Origin: Hydrogenophilales bacterium 16-64-46
GTDB lineage: Bacteria; Pseudomonadota; Gammaproteobacteria; Burkholderiales; Thiobacillaceae
Reading direction: 5' to 3'
NCBI GenBank assembly: GCA_002281775.1
Contig: NCGY01000009.1
Location: 175,687-239,686, forward strand
Length of the DNA stretch: 64,000 bases
Position 1 is the first letter of the stretch. Each line of letters opens with the position of its first letter. The notes beneath the pieces are model-generated. The model did no database searches and was not told the DNA's origin. It saw only the letters and a list, made by a program, of their open reading frames with translations. This document shows positions 11,701 through 17,839 of this stretch, in pieces. The position numbers and the translations under genes are program-made.

Positions 11701-11900
11701 CTGTATTCGATGTTGGGCCAGATGTTGATGCGCCTTTACGGACTTCATTGTCGATTTGTGGGGGCGTTGGGGTGGGCGGATGCGTGTTTATAAACACACT
11801 GGATCGTGGGGTCTTCTCAATTGATCTTGGTGTTGGTGCAATTGGCGGTTTAAGCATTCAAAACACTCTTGGCATTACCAAAGAAGGGAGTGTTAGATGA
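5739..11900 (+). CDS. Giant SpvB/FG-GAP/RHS-repeat protein with polymorphic C-terminal tip
   Basis: A secreted or surface RHS/YD-repeat protein, likely a polymorphic toxin. GTG 5739 is preferred because GGGAG sits 6-7 bases before it and the product then begins with a compact signal peptide (VRKLAVFLLACAAANLHA); an ATG at 5718 is possible but has no properly spaced site. Order (residues counted from 5718): SpvB-like domain 25-310; seven FG-GAP/VCBS repeats (type DLNGDGIPDL) about 325-720; a Tc-toxin-like linker 720-900; many YD repeats to about 1620; RHS core with GRLYDPAIARFVSADPI near 1690 and DPSG near 1732; hydrophobic Gly/Ala-rich stretch to about 1910; then a glycine-rich tip of unknown activity. 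The FG-GAP block and the tip are visibly AT-richer than the rest. The tip overlaps the next gene. Confidence 0.88.
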   Translation: MRKLAVFLLACAAANLHAATVPGAIPGNFGVSETGAATYSIPLAVPPGTAGMEPRLSLNYSSQSGNGIAGVGWSLGGLTAITRCAQTIVHDGQTRGVQLDANDRFCLDGQRLVLTTGSSYGAVDAEYRTEIESFSKIVSVGGSAGDPQYFKAWTKAGQIVEFGNTEDARVEAQGKTLAASWAVNKISDTLGNTIVFTYTEDNPNGEHRIARIDYTGNETVGVSPHNAVEFEYETRPDPSSGFLAGSLSSQTQRLVRVQTLAQGAAVMDYLLAYETGTTTGRSRLTSLTQCAANGDCLNPTTFAWQEGEVGLDSTVSTGISSENFQYTHAMDVNGDGITDLIYPNGDSWKVRFGGAAGLGDEMNTMVSSAGYEYARPLDYDADGRGDLLVPYANGHWHLMRGTGDWVFPFDIPVDTGISDAGKAYYPQVLDLNGDGIPDLAQVISEKWHYTLGTGLRFAAQVINTNFNAINYVDYGRVGEFDGDGLRDLFIPGFERHIASLYNEPGLWQANDWHVLDTQNSGAALKLVDADTNRPQIIPGIHYSTPGLAWWSIRKNGHVTDFSGDGLSDLLTIQSQYQGNSSGDYYYNGYVYTPYWLACINKGGEFDDAGCVYLFPWSAEQILLPVDLNADGIPDHKVMDYTNNWSIDVFSTGNASPASLAVKYGDPANATEQGYKDNPLVGDFNGDGLQDLMLSDGNVWNYRGHKGAVPDLLLTLTDGHGAARSISYKPLTDPAVYTKGSGAAYPEQDLQAALYVVSETAADDGVGGQFRNAYRYEGARTHLTGRGFLGFRVLEQTDLQTGLVTRSEYSQTFPHIGQPLLVTRTSAGGVELARAENTLDSKLLNDGKTHFSFVAYSKEQGKDLNGAELPSTETWNTYGDDWGNLTQVISQTSDGFRTQTDNTYANDESKWHLGRLTRASVAHTANGQTLTRVSAFEYHPDTGLLTREIVEPDQPQLRLDTAYVHDAFGNRKTVTVSSPATGTAAITARTTTTTYDANGQFPVGLANALAHTESKSFDPRLGNVVSLTGPNNLTTTWQVDGFGRKTRETRADGTYSVWAYAFCDTSCPDQGAYRVLTEHFASDNTQAAPSSIAFYDRLNREARSAVQGFDGRWIYTDTVRDGRGNIDKLSRPFYGGDPVYWIDRDYDELNRLIKVVEPDDPAKAALTVSYNGLTISRTNRKGQTGSETLDSQGRKLSVTDALGNVTTYGYDPTGNLIRTTDPAGNSIVNVYDIRGRKTQTTDPDLGLWKYDYNALGEQVKQTDAKNQTTTFEYDLLGRLKKRTEPGLTSTWVWDTAANGKGKLKRASTNKGYTRTHFYDSVGRPSRTDTDTGEGFILTVTQSYDTAGRVRDVIYPNSLGIRTVYNAYGHASEVRNAANDALYWQLDAIDAEGHIVQETAGNGIVSQHTYRPENGRLTVRQAALGSTPVQALSYLYDTLGNVLVRSDDLDAVTDNNRYDKLNRLIEHAATVGGVRTVSTVTYDALGNLTSKTGVGNYSYGDPAHKHAVTAAGSNSYSYDANGNLTAGGGRTLSWTAWNMPASLTQGSVTSTWTYTAEHERYKLTTGGRTTWYLNPGVHQGGHYERTRYTSGTVEHRVTLYGGGAPIGEVLSFEDGSPDQTRYYHGDAQGSISVVTDEAGEILTKFRYDPWGKQTRVSGSNTGIDQTRQGHTGHEMLDGGLTHMNGRLYDPAIARFVSADPIVQAPYNLQSLNRYSYAWNNPLGYTDPSGYFLCFFGCEVSPSVGRALFTLGGIAFGAILGPAGPIFAGSTSWATTLVSGALAGGVGSFIATGNAQAAWQGALSGGLFAGAGLLGTELGGSFAANNGVGRALLHAAAGCISASAGGGSCGSGALTAGFTKFASAYIQIGEGSLGRLVTYAVIGGTAAEIGGGKFANGAFTGAFQYLVNEKVSKSMQKSASSNNNKSGVLDRVIRWIDKNVVYDVGVRGGVGVGGEYSLSASAEQLGRKAFDVNIGGGEAIGATVGAIAIVPVFDVGPDVDAPLRTSLSICGGVGVGGCVFINTLDRGVFSIDLGVGAIGGLSIQNTLGITKEGSVR

Positions 11901-12232
11901 ACAGTTTGCTTGGAGCGGCAATTGTTGCGCTGGGGTTGATTTCATTCGCGCTTGTTTTTGTTTATTTGTTTATGACCCATAAACTATTTGTGGCGCTTGA
12001 GCGTAAACACCACGAGGTGTGGGTGTCTATTGGAAGCCCGCATTTAATTAAAAACAATTCGTTGGTTAATAATTTTTCGTTTTTGCGCTATTTGCTGAGC
12101 GGTGGCTTTTTTAAACTTGGGGACGAGGTTTTATCTAGGTTAGCAAGAACTGTTTTCTATCTTTTTTGTTGCTCATTAGGAGCGTTCTTGCTGTGGTTTG
12201 CGACATATTTTTTAGGGCGTTCTTTAGTGTAA
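11897..12232 (+). CDS. Small two-helix membrane protein, UspB-like; candidate immunity protein
   Basis: The 111-residue product has a transmembrane helix at each end (residues 5-27 and 88-108) and a polar middle with the motif VWVSIGSPHLIKNNS. Size, topology and motif recall the UspB family of small membrane proteins, though the match is by eye. Its ATG overlaps the RHS stop (ATGA), so it is translationally coupled to the toxin-like tip, exactly where immunity genes of polymorphic toxins sit. The sequence is strongly AT-rich compared with the RHS body, like the tip itself, suggesting the two were exchanged together. No biochemical role can be read from it. Confidence 0.75.
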   Translation: MNSLLGAAIVALGLISFALVFVYLFMTHKLFVALERKHHEVWVSIGSPHLIKNNSLVNNFSFLRYLLSGGFFKLGDEVLSRLARTVFYLFCCSLGAFLLWFATYFLGRSLV

Positions 12233-12297
12233 GAGTCACCCGGCGGCAAATAGCAGAGCCGGGGTCAAGCAGAGCCGGGGTCAAGTCTTTCATAGGG

Positions 12298-12340
12298 AAC
12301 AACAGGGGACAGACCACGGTTTATCCTGTTAAGATCAGGG
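12298..12340 (+). repeat. RAYT-element end, extra left copy
   Basis: This 43-base sequence (AACAACAGGGGACAGACCAC onward, ending GTTAAGATCAGGG) is nearly identical to 12683-12724, which precedes the transposase, and its first 28 bases recur inverted at 13469-13496. It abuts the end of the IS256-family remnant. Two short direct repeats of AGAGCCGGGGTCAAG lie just before it. Confidence 0.85.
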
Positions 12341-12372
12341 GTCTGTCAATCCAACTGTGTAACTGAGTAATT

Positions 12373-12682
12373 TCACTGCAATGCTGAGACCGGGACGCGG
12401 TCTTCGCCGAACAGAATCTGGAAAGATTGCAGCGCGGGTTTCCAGTGATGAATCTGCTTCCAGTTGCGCGACGCCTGCTCGATGGACAGGTACAGCGCCT
12501 TCACCGCTGCCTCATCGTTCGGGAAGATGCGCCGGTTGCGCGTCAGTTTGCGCAGGCTCATGTTCAGGCTCTCAATCGCGTTGGTCGTGTAGATCACTTT
12601 CCTGATCTCCGGCGGGAACTGGAAGAACGGGATGATGTTGTCCCAGTTGCCGCGCCACAGGCGCACCACCGACAGACCGGCA
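12373..12682 (-). pseudogene. C-terminal fragment of an IS256-family (mutator) transposase
   Basis: Read on the minus strand this encodes about 100 residues matching the C-terminal end of IS256/mutator transposases: YTTNAIESLN, LRKLTRNRRIFPNDEAA and a closing helix-rich stretch that ends at TGA 12373. The catalytic DDE core and N-terminus are missing; the upstream end is cut exactly where the second RAYT-end copy begins, so the apparent start codon comes from that repeat. Bases 12341-12372 (containing CAATCCAACTGTGTAACTG) probably hold the IS terminal sequence. It is a dead remnant disrupted by the RAYT element. Confidence 0.85.
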
Positions 12683-12724
12683 AACAACAGGGGACAGACC
12701 ACGGTTTATCTTGTTAAGATCAGG
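12683..12724 (+). repeat. RAYT-element left end
   Basis: Second copy of the 43-base end sequence, 25 bases before the transposase start. It differs from the copy at 12298 mainly by one C/T change. Confidence 0.85.
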
Positions 12725-12748
12725 CCCTTCCAATTTTGATCGAACCCC

Positions 12749-13468
12749 ATGCCGCGCCGCGCCCGCCTGGCTTTACCGAACGTTCCGCTGCATATCATCC
12801 AGCGTGGGAACAACCGGCATGCGTGCTTTTACGCCGATGAGGATTACCGCTTTTACCTCGACTGGCTGCACGAGTACGCAGGCAAGACTGGATGCCAGAT
12901 TCACGCCTATGTCCTCATGACCAACCATGTTCACCTGCTCATTTCGGCGGAACGGACAGGTGCGCCGGGAGCGCTGATGAAAGCGCTGGGTCAGCGTTAC
13001 GTACAGTACGTCAACCGTACTTATCGGCGCAGCGGTACGCTGTGGGAAGGGCGCTACCGCTCTTGTCTCACCCAGGAAGAAAGCTACCTGCTGGCCTGTC
13101 AGCGTTACATCGAATTGAATCCTGTGCGCGCGGGCATGGTCGAGCACCCGGCGGAATATCGCTGGTCGAGCTACCGGGGCAACGCACAAGGGGAGCCTGA
13201 CGTACTATTGAAACCGCATTCCTTGTACCGGGCGTTGGGCAAGGATGCGGGAAGTTGCGTAGCGGCGTATCGTGAATTGTTTCGATACGAATTGGAGCCG
13301 GGCTTGGTCGATGAAATCCGCCGCGCGACGAACGGAAATTATGCGCTTGGAAATGCGGCCTTCGCAGCACAGGTATCAACGGCTTTGGGGCGACGTGCCG
13401 TGCCCGGAAAGTCTGGAAGGCCACGCCGAGTGGTGGAGCCAGAAACGGGGGAATTGTTTGGTGAATGA
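12749..13468 (+). CDS. REP-associated tyrosine transposase (RAYT, Y1_Tnp family)
   Basis: The 239-residue protein belongs to the HUH/Y1 single-strand transposases related to IS200/IS605 TnpA. It shows the opening ARLALPNVPLHIIQRGNNR, the metal-binding HxH in MTNHVHLLI (near residue 56), LWEGRYRS and the catalytic-tyrosine helix YIELNPVRAG near residue 120. The C-terminal half is basic and variable. RAYTs are usually single-copy domesticated genes that act on flanking REP-like palindromes. The frame is intact, so it may be active. Start chosen at the first ATG, 25 bases after the left-end repeat. Confidence 0.93.
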   Translation: MPRRARLALPNVPLHIIQRGNNRHACFYADEDYRFYLDWLHEYAGKTGCQIHAYVLMTNHVHLLISAERTGAPGALMKALGQRYVQYVNRTYRRSGTLWEGRYRSCLTQEESYLLACQRYIELNPVRAGMVEHPAEYRWSSYRGNAQGEPDVLLKPHSLYRALGKDAGSCVAAYRELFRYELEPGLVDEIRRATNGNYALGNAAFAAQVSTALGRRAVPGKSGRPRRVVEPETGELFGE

Positions 13469-13496
13469 GATAAATCGTGGTCTGTCCCCTGTTGTT
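13469..13496 (-). repeat. RAYT-element right end (inverted)
   Basis: Reverse complement of the first 28 bases of the left end with one mismatch, beginning right after the transposase TGA. It is followed by a 12-base tandem duplication (CTGTTGTTCTGC twice) that joins directly to the manC fragment. Confidence 0.88.
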
Positions 13497-13511
13497 CTGC
13501 CTGTTGTTCTG

Positions 13512-13734
13512 CCGCGCCGAACACTGGATCGTCGTCTCCGGCACCGCCCGCGTCACCTGCGGCGAAGCAATCCTGCTGTTGACCGAGAACCAGTCGACCT
13601 ATATTCCGCTCGGCACCTCCCACCGCCTGGAAAACCCCGGCAAGATCGACCTGCACATGATCGAAGTGCAGTCGGGGTCGTATCTGGGTGAGGACGACAT
13701 CGTGCGCTTCGAGGATATCTATCAGCGGAGCTGA
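13512..13734 (+). pseudogene. Truncated manC copy (C-terminal cupin fragment)
   Basis: Only the last 73 codons of a ManC remain, from [14 protein letters not shown] to the stop. The protein differs from the intact ManC by a single residue (Ala for Glu), while the DNA differs at about 14 sites. The 5' end is cut by the RAYT element, and a chimeric frame starting in the RAYT end (ATG 13477) reads into it. It lacks the whole nucleotidyltransferase domain and half of the cupin, so it cannot be functional. Confidence 0.9.
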
Positions 13735-13806
13735 GGATAGGGGCCAGGATTCAGGGGGTTTGTGCGGCTGCGCCGCGTTTCATGAATGCATGGGGCGCGG
13801 CGCAGC
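13512..13806 (+). repeat. Right copy of the ~300-bp manC 3'-end repeat
   Basis: Direct repeat of 5117-5416, including about 70 non-coding bases after the stop (GAGGATAGGGGCCAGGATTC and the GCGGCTGCGCCGCG palindrome). The distance between the copies is 8.4 kb. After it come GC-rich non-coding bases with three tandem CTGACCCC units (around 13836-13860) and then flhD. Confidence 0.9.
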
Positions 13807-14020
13807 CGCAGTCATTTCCCCCAGCCCCTAGATCCTGACCCCCTGACCCCCTGACCCCCAGCGCCCCCTGTAAGACAAACACCTACACGATTTCCGGAGT
13901 CCCTCCGTCCGCTTAAACAGCGTCCTGCCACATTAACTTTCCCGGCCTGCCGCCGAAAACGATTCATCCGGGCAAGGTTTAGCCCGCAGATGAAAAAACT
14001 CTTACGGGAAGGACAGGATC

Positions 14021-14338
14021 ATGAAACTCGACGAAATGCTGGCTGAAATGCGTGAAGTCAATCTCAGCTACCTCATGCTGGCGCAGAGCATGATCCGCCA
14101 CGACAAGACCACCGCCGTGTTCCGCCTGGGCATCAGCCAGGATGTGGCCGAACTGATCGAGGCGCTGACCCCCGCCCAGGTGCTCAAGCTCGCCGATTCC
14201 GGCATGTTGATGTCGCGCTTCCGCTTCGACGACGGTGCGGTGCTCAACCTGCTCACCAACTACACCAAGGACCGCACGCTGGCGCAGTCGCACGCGGCCA
14301 TCCTGATGGCGGGCCAGCAGGCAGCGGCCTTCGCATAA
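14021..14338 (+). CDS. flhD: FlhD, flagellar master regulator subunit
   Basis: FlhD joins FlhC in the FlhD4C2 complex that switches on class II flagellar promoters. The 105-residue product has the family opening (LDEMLAEMREVNLSYLMLAQ) and the conserved FRLGIS motif near residue 34. AAGGACAGG lies before the ATG. It is followed 33 bases later by flhC in the usual order. The non-coding DNA upstream is partly the relict manC repeat, so the flhDC promoter region was probably remodelled by the insert. Confidence 0.95.
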   Translation: MKLDEMLAEMREVNLSYLMLAQSMIRHDKTTAVFRLGISQDVAELIEALTPAQVLKLADSGMLMSRFRFDDGAVLNLLTNYTKDRTLAQSHAAILMAGQQAAAFA

Positions 14339-14371
14339 ATCACATCCAATCGCGTCGTAGGGGAGGGCATC

Positions 14372-14929
14372 ATGAGAAAAAAAAGCCTGTTGAACGAAAT
14401 GCGCGACACCCAGCTGGCGATCGAGCTGATCGAACTTGGTGCCCGGCCGCAAGTACTGGAATGCGAAACATCGCTGTCGCGCGAGCGCCTGTTGAAGCTC
14501 TACAAGGAAGTGAAGGGTGTATCGCCCCCCAAGGGCATGCTGCCGTTCTCGACCGACTGGTTCCTTACCTGGCTGCCCAACGTGCATGCCTCCCTGTTCG
14601 TCAATATCCACCGCTATCTCACCCGTAACAGTGACGCCACCGGCATCGAGGCCCTGCTGAAGAGCTATCGCCTGTATCAGGAATACGTCCACACCAACCA
14701 GATCGAACCGGTGTTGAGCTTCACCCGTGCCTGGACCCTCAACCGCTTCTTCGACAGCCGCATGCTGGAAACCGCCGTGTGCAAGACATGCGGCGGCCAC
14801 TTCGTGGTGCATCCCGACGACCTGCATCACGACTACGTCTGCGGCCTGTGCAACATACCGGCGCGCGCGGGCAAGACCCGCAAGGCCCGCGCCGAACACG
14901 ACGCCCACGCCAGCCTGCACGCTGCGTAA
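14372..14929 (+). CDS. flhC: FlhC, flagellar master regulator subunit
   Basis: The DNA-contacting partner of FlhD. The 185-residue length and the sequence MRDTQLAIELIELGARPQVL fit the family. The structural zinc site is visible: CKTC near residue 137 and CGLC near residue 157. GGGGAGGG precedes the ATG. It is co-transcribed with flhD, and the next gene starts 16 bases after its stop. Confidence 0.96.
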   Translation: MRKKSLLNEMRDTQLAIELIELGARPQVLECETSLSRERLLKLYKEVKGVSPPKGMLPFSTDWFLTWLPNVHASLFVNIHRYLTRNSDATGIEALLKSYRLYQEYVHTNQIEPVLSFTRAWTLNRFFDSRMLETAVCKTCGGHFVVHPDDLHHDYVCGLCNIPARAGKTRKARAEHDAHASLHAA

Positions 14930-14945
14930 GCCTGCTCACCCGGCA

Positions 14946-15716
14946 ATGCACCGCCTGCCGGTCAGTCTGCAATCCCTGCTGATTCAGTGCGCCGCCGTGG
15001 TTCTGGCGGCGTTGCTGTTTTTGGGGCTGGCGCGTGTTGCGGGCATTGCCGTGTCCCTGTCCGGATTCGCCCTCATGCAGGGCGGGCTGGCCGCCGCATT
15101 GAGCTGGCGGCTCGCCCAGCCGGTCTGGTGGTGGGGGTTGCATCTGGGTTTTCTGCCTGCTGTCTGGCTGGCGTTGCATCTGGCCTTGCCAGCCTGGGCC
15201 TATCTCATAGCCTTTGTGCTGCTGCTGCTGTTTTTCTGGAGCACCTTCCGCACCCGGGTGCCGCTCTATTTGTCTGACCGCAAAGCCTGGCAGGCCCTGA
15301 TTCCCCTCTTGCCGGCCGACCGGCCGTTCCGCTTCATCGACCTGGGCAGCGGGCTGGGCGACGTGCTGTTCTATCTGGAGCCGCGCTTTCCGCTGGGTCG
15401 CTTCGAGGGCACCGAGATCGCCCCGGGCCCCTGGCTGATCAGCCGGCTGCGCGCCGCCCGGCGTCGTAGCCGGGCGGTTTTCCTGCGGCGCGACTACGCC
15501 ACATTCGATCTCGGCGAGTACGACATGGTCTTCGCCTTCCTGTCGCCGGCCGCCATGCCGGCGCTGTGGGCGCAGGCGCAGGCGCAGATGCGCGCGGGAT
15601 CGTGCTTCGTCAGCCTGTCCTTCGAGGTGACTGGCCAGCCCCCTGATCAGACGATTGCGCTGGCCGACGGCGCACGTCACACCCTCTACGTCTGGCGCAT
15701 GGCCGCGACAAAATAA
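14946..15716 (+). CDS. Membrane-anchored class I SAM-dependent methyltransferase-like protein
   Basis: The 256-residue protein begins with about 100 residues of hydrophobic, Leu/Trp-rich sequence that can form three to four membrane helices. This is followed by a Rossmann-type methyltransferase domain with motif I IDLGSGLGDV (near residue 137) and an acidic loop GTEIAPG after it. The start chosen (ATG 14946) lies just after flhC and excludes an upstream in-frame extension that merely overlaps flhC. The substrate is unknown; placement between flhC and motA suggests, but does not prove, a link with motility. The cytoplasmic domain could modify a membrane lipid or an envelope protein. Confidence 0.75.
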   Translation: MHRLPVSLQSLLIQCAAVVLAALLFLGLARVAGIAVSLSGFALMQGGLAAALSWRLAQPVWWWGLHLGFLPAVWLALHLALPAWAYLIAFVLLLLFFWSTFRTRVPLYLSDRKAWQALIPLLPADRPFRFIDLGSGLGDVLFYLEPRFPLGRFEGTEIAPGPWLISRLRAARRRSRAVFLRRDYATFDLGEYDMVFAFLSPAAMPALWAQAQAQMRAGSCFVSLSFEVTGQPPDQTIALADGARHTLYVWRMAATK

Positions 15717-15837
15717 ACGGACTGCGCCATCAAGTTTTTTTGGCCATGGTCGAATTCCAAGCATGTCGGGAGATCGTGCGCGCCGCGCAGCGAGCAGGGC
15801 GCGTGCGCCGGACACCGTTACGTGAGGATGAAGCATC

Positions 15838-16698
15838 GTGTTAGTCATAGTCGGCTGGGTCGTTGTGCTGTTGTGCGTGTTCGGTGGCTTTGCGCTTGCA
15901 GGCGGCCACCTGGCGGCGCTATGGCACCCCATCGAACTGATCATCATCGGTGGCGGCGCGATCGGCGCGTTCATCGTGTCGAACAACAACAAGGCGCTCA
16001 AGGCCACGATGAAAGCGCTGCCCACGCTGTTCAAGGGTTCCAAGTACAACCAGGCGCTGTACATGGACCTGCTGGCCCTGCTGTACGAACTGCTCACCAA
16101 GATCCGCAAGGAAGGTTTGATGTCGGTGGAAGCCGACGTCGACAACCCCGAGAGCAGCCCGCTGTTTTCCAAATACCCCAGCATCCTCGCCGACCATCAC
16201 CTGATCGAATTCCTCACCGACTACCTGCGCCTGATGGTGTCCGGCAGCATGAACGCCTTCGAGATCGAAAATCTGATGGACAACGAGATCGAAACCCACC
16301 ACCACGAGGGCGAAGTACCGGTGCACAGCGTGACCAAGCTGGGTGACGGTTTGCCGGCCTTCGGCATCGTCGCGGCGGTGATGGGCGTGGTGAAAACCAT
16401 GGGCTCGGTGCATCTGCCGCCGGCCGAACTCGGCGTGCTGATCGGCGCGGCGCTGACCGGCACCTTCCTCGGCATTCTGCTGGCCTACGGCTTCGTCAGC
16501 CCGCTCGCCAACCTGCTCGAACAAAAGCTCAATGAGTCGACCAAGATTTACCAGACCATGAAAGTCACGCTGCTGGCCAGCATCAACGGCTACGCACCGG
16601 CCATCGCCGTGGAGTTCGGCCGCAAGGTGCTGTATTCGACCGAGCGTCCGACGTTCAGCCAGCTCGAAGAACACGTCAAGGGCGCCAAATCGCGCTGA
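15838..16698 (+). CDS. motA: MotA, flagellar stator proton channel subunit
   Basis: Integral membrane part of the torque-generating stator. The 286-residue product has four predicted helices, the large cytoplasmic loop between helices 2 and 3 (about residues 55-170) and the conserved GDGLPAFGIVAAVMGVVKT segment that opens helix 3. Start is GTG 15838 with GAGGATG about ten bases before; an out-of-frame ATG lies nearby. motB follows 32 bases after the stop, so they form a pair. Confidence 0.95.
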   Translation: MLVIVGWVVVLLCVFGGFALAGGHLAALWHPIELIIIGGGAIGAFIVSNNNKALKATMKALPTLFKGSKYNQALYMDLLALLYELLTKIRKEGLMSVEADVDNPESSPLFSKYPSILADHHLIEFLTDYLRLMVSGSMNAFEIENLMDNEIETHHHEGEVPVHSVTKLGDGLPAFGIVAAVMGVVKTMGSVHLPPAELGVLIGAALTGTFLGILLAYGFVSPLANLLEQKLNESTKIYQTMKVTLLASINGYAPAIAVEFGRKVLYSTERPTFSQLEEHVKGAKSR

Positions 16699-16730
16699 CC
16701 CTGTCCTGGACCTGAGCCGGACCGAGCCCC

Positions 16731-17723
16731 ATGAGCGAGCAAAAAGCCCCCATCATCGTCAAGCGCATCAAGAAGGTGGCCGGCGGCCACCACGGCGGCG
16801 CGTGGAAGATCGCCTACGCCGACTTCGTGACGGCGATGATGGCGTTTTTTCTGCTGATGTGGCTGCTGGGCTCCACCGCCAAGGGCGACCTCGAAGGCAT
16901 CGCCGAGTACTTCAAGAACCCGCTCAAGGTGTCCATGCAGGGCGGGTCGGGCAGCGGCGACAGCTCCAGCGTGATCAAGGGCGGCGGCCAGGACATCACG
17001 CGCCAGGTCGGGCAGGTGAAAAAGGGCGAAACCGAGGCCGAGAAAAAGGCCTACAACCTCAAGGCGGCCAAGGCCGAGCTGGAAAAGCTCGAGGCCAAGC
17101 GCCTGAACATCCTGAAGCAGAAGCTCGAAGCCGCCATCGACACCAACCCCACGTTGAAGCAGTTCAAGCGCCAGCTGCTGCTCGACATCACCGCCGAGGG
17201 GCTGCGCATCCAGATCGTCGACGAGCAGAACCGGCCGATGTTCAACCTCGCCAGCGCCGAATTGCAGTCCTACACCAAGATCATCCTGCGCGAGATCGGC
17301 GCGGTGCTGAACGACGTGCCCAACCGCGTCAGCCTGTCGGGCCACACCGATGCCACGGTCTACGCCAACGGCGGACGCGGCTACGGCAACTGGGAACTGT
17401 CGGCGGACCGCGCCAACGCCTCGCGCCGCGAGCTGATCAGCGGCGGCATGGACGAGGCCAAGATGCTGCGCGTGGTGGGGCTGGGTTCATCGGTGCCATT
17501 TGGCGAAGCCGCAGCCACCGACCCGATCAACCGCCGCATCAGCATCATCGTCATGAACAAGCGCACCGAGGACGCCATCACCAAGGAAGCCTCGGGGGTG
17601 CAGGTTGAAGACAAGACCGACGTCGAGACCGAACTCGACCGCTTCGGTCCGGCCGCACAGGCTGCCGCCGCCAGCAAAGCCTCTGTGGCCGCAGCGATGG
17701 CTGCGGCTCCAGCAGTGAAATAG
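16731..17723 (+). CDS. motB: MotB, flagellar stator peptidoglycan-binding subunit
   Basis: A single transmembrane helix (IAYADFVTAMMAFFLLMW) contains the proton-binding aspartate at residue 31 (E. coli D32). It is followed by the plug/linker, a charged helical linker (residues 95-135) and an OmpA-like domain with LSGHTDATVY near residue 203 and NWELSADRA, which anchors the stator to peptidoglycan. At 330 residues it is slightly longer than E. coli MotB because of an Ala-rich tail. Forms a unit with motA. Confidence 0.95.
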   Translation: MSEQKAPIIVKRIKKVAGGHHGGAWKIAYADFVTAMMAFFLLMWLLGSTAKGDLEGIAEYFKNPLKVSMQGGSGSGDSSSVIKGGGQDITRQVGQVKKGETEAEKKAYNLKAAKAELEKLEAKRLNILKQKLEAAIDTNPTLKQFKRQLLLDITAEGLRIQIVDEQNRPMFNLASAELQSYTKIILREIGAVLNDVPNRVSLSGHTDATVYANGGRGYGNWELSADRANASRRELISGGMDEAKMLRVVGLGSSVPFGEAAATDPINRRISIIVMNKRTEDAITKEASGVQVEDKTDVETELDRFGPAAQAAAASKASVAAAMAAAPAVK

Positions 17724-17727
17724 CGGG

Positions 17728-17776
17728 TAAACCCCCCTTTATTTCCCCGATTGGTCGCGCCCGCGACTGCCGATAA
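17728..17776 (+). promoter_or_regulatory. Possible sigma28 promoter elements before flhB
   Basis: A perfect sigma28 -10 word GCCGATAA lies at 17769-17776, but without TAAA at the proper distance. A second candidate is TAAA at 17728-17731 followed 14 bases later by CCCGATTG (17746-17753), a partial -10. Either would put the flhB...fliA operon partly under its own sigma factor. FlhDC control is equally possible. Confidence 0.3.
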
Positions 17777-17839
17777 TCCATCCTAAGAAATCCCGTTTCG
17801 CATGGTGCGAGGCGGGGCTCTCCACCAGTGAGATCAGGG

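Larger units (their letters stand above)
12683..13496 (+). mobile_element. RAYT-type element with inverted flanks
   Basis: The unit begins with the left end at 12683-12724, contains the Y1 transposase gene and finishes with an inverted copy of the first 28 bases at 13469-13496 (27 of 28 identical), which starts immediately after the transposase stop. This is the layout of REP-associated tyrosine transposase loci. It is inserted between an IS256 remnant and a truncated manC copy. Confidence 0.75.

Noticed and set aside
13477..13734. 85-codon frame starting in the RAYT end and reading through the manC fragment
   Set aside because: A chimera: its first residues come from the repeat and the remainder is a truncated cupin, so it is recorded as a pseudogene rather than a gene.
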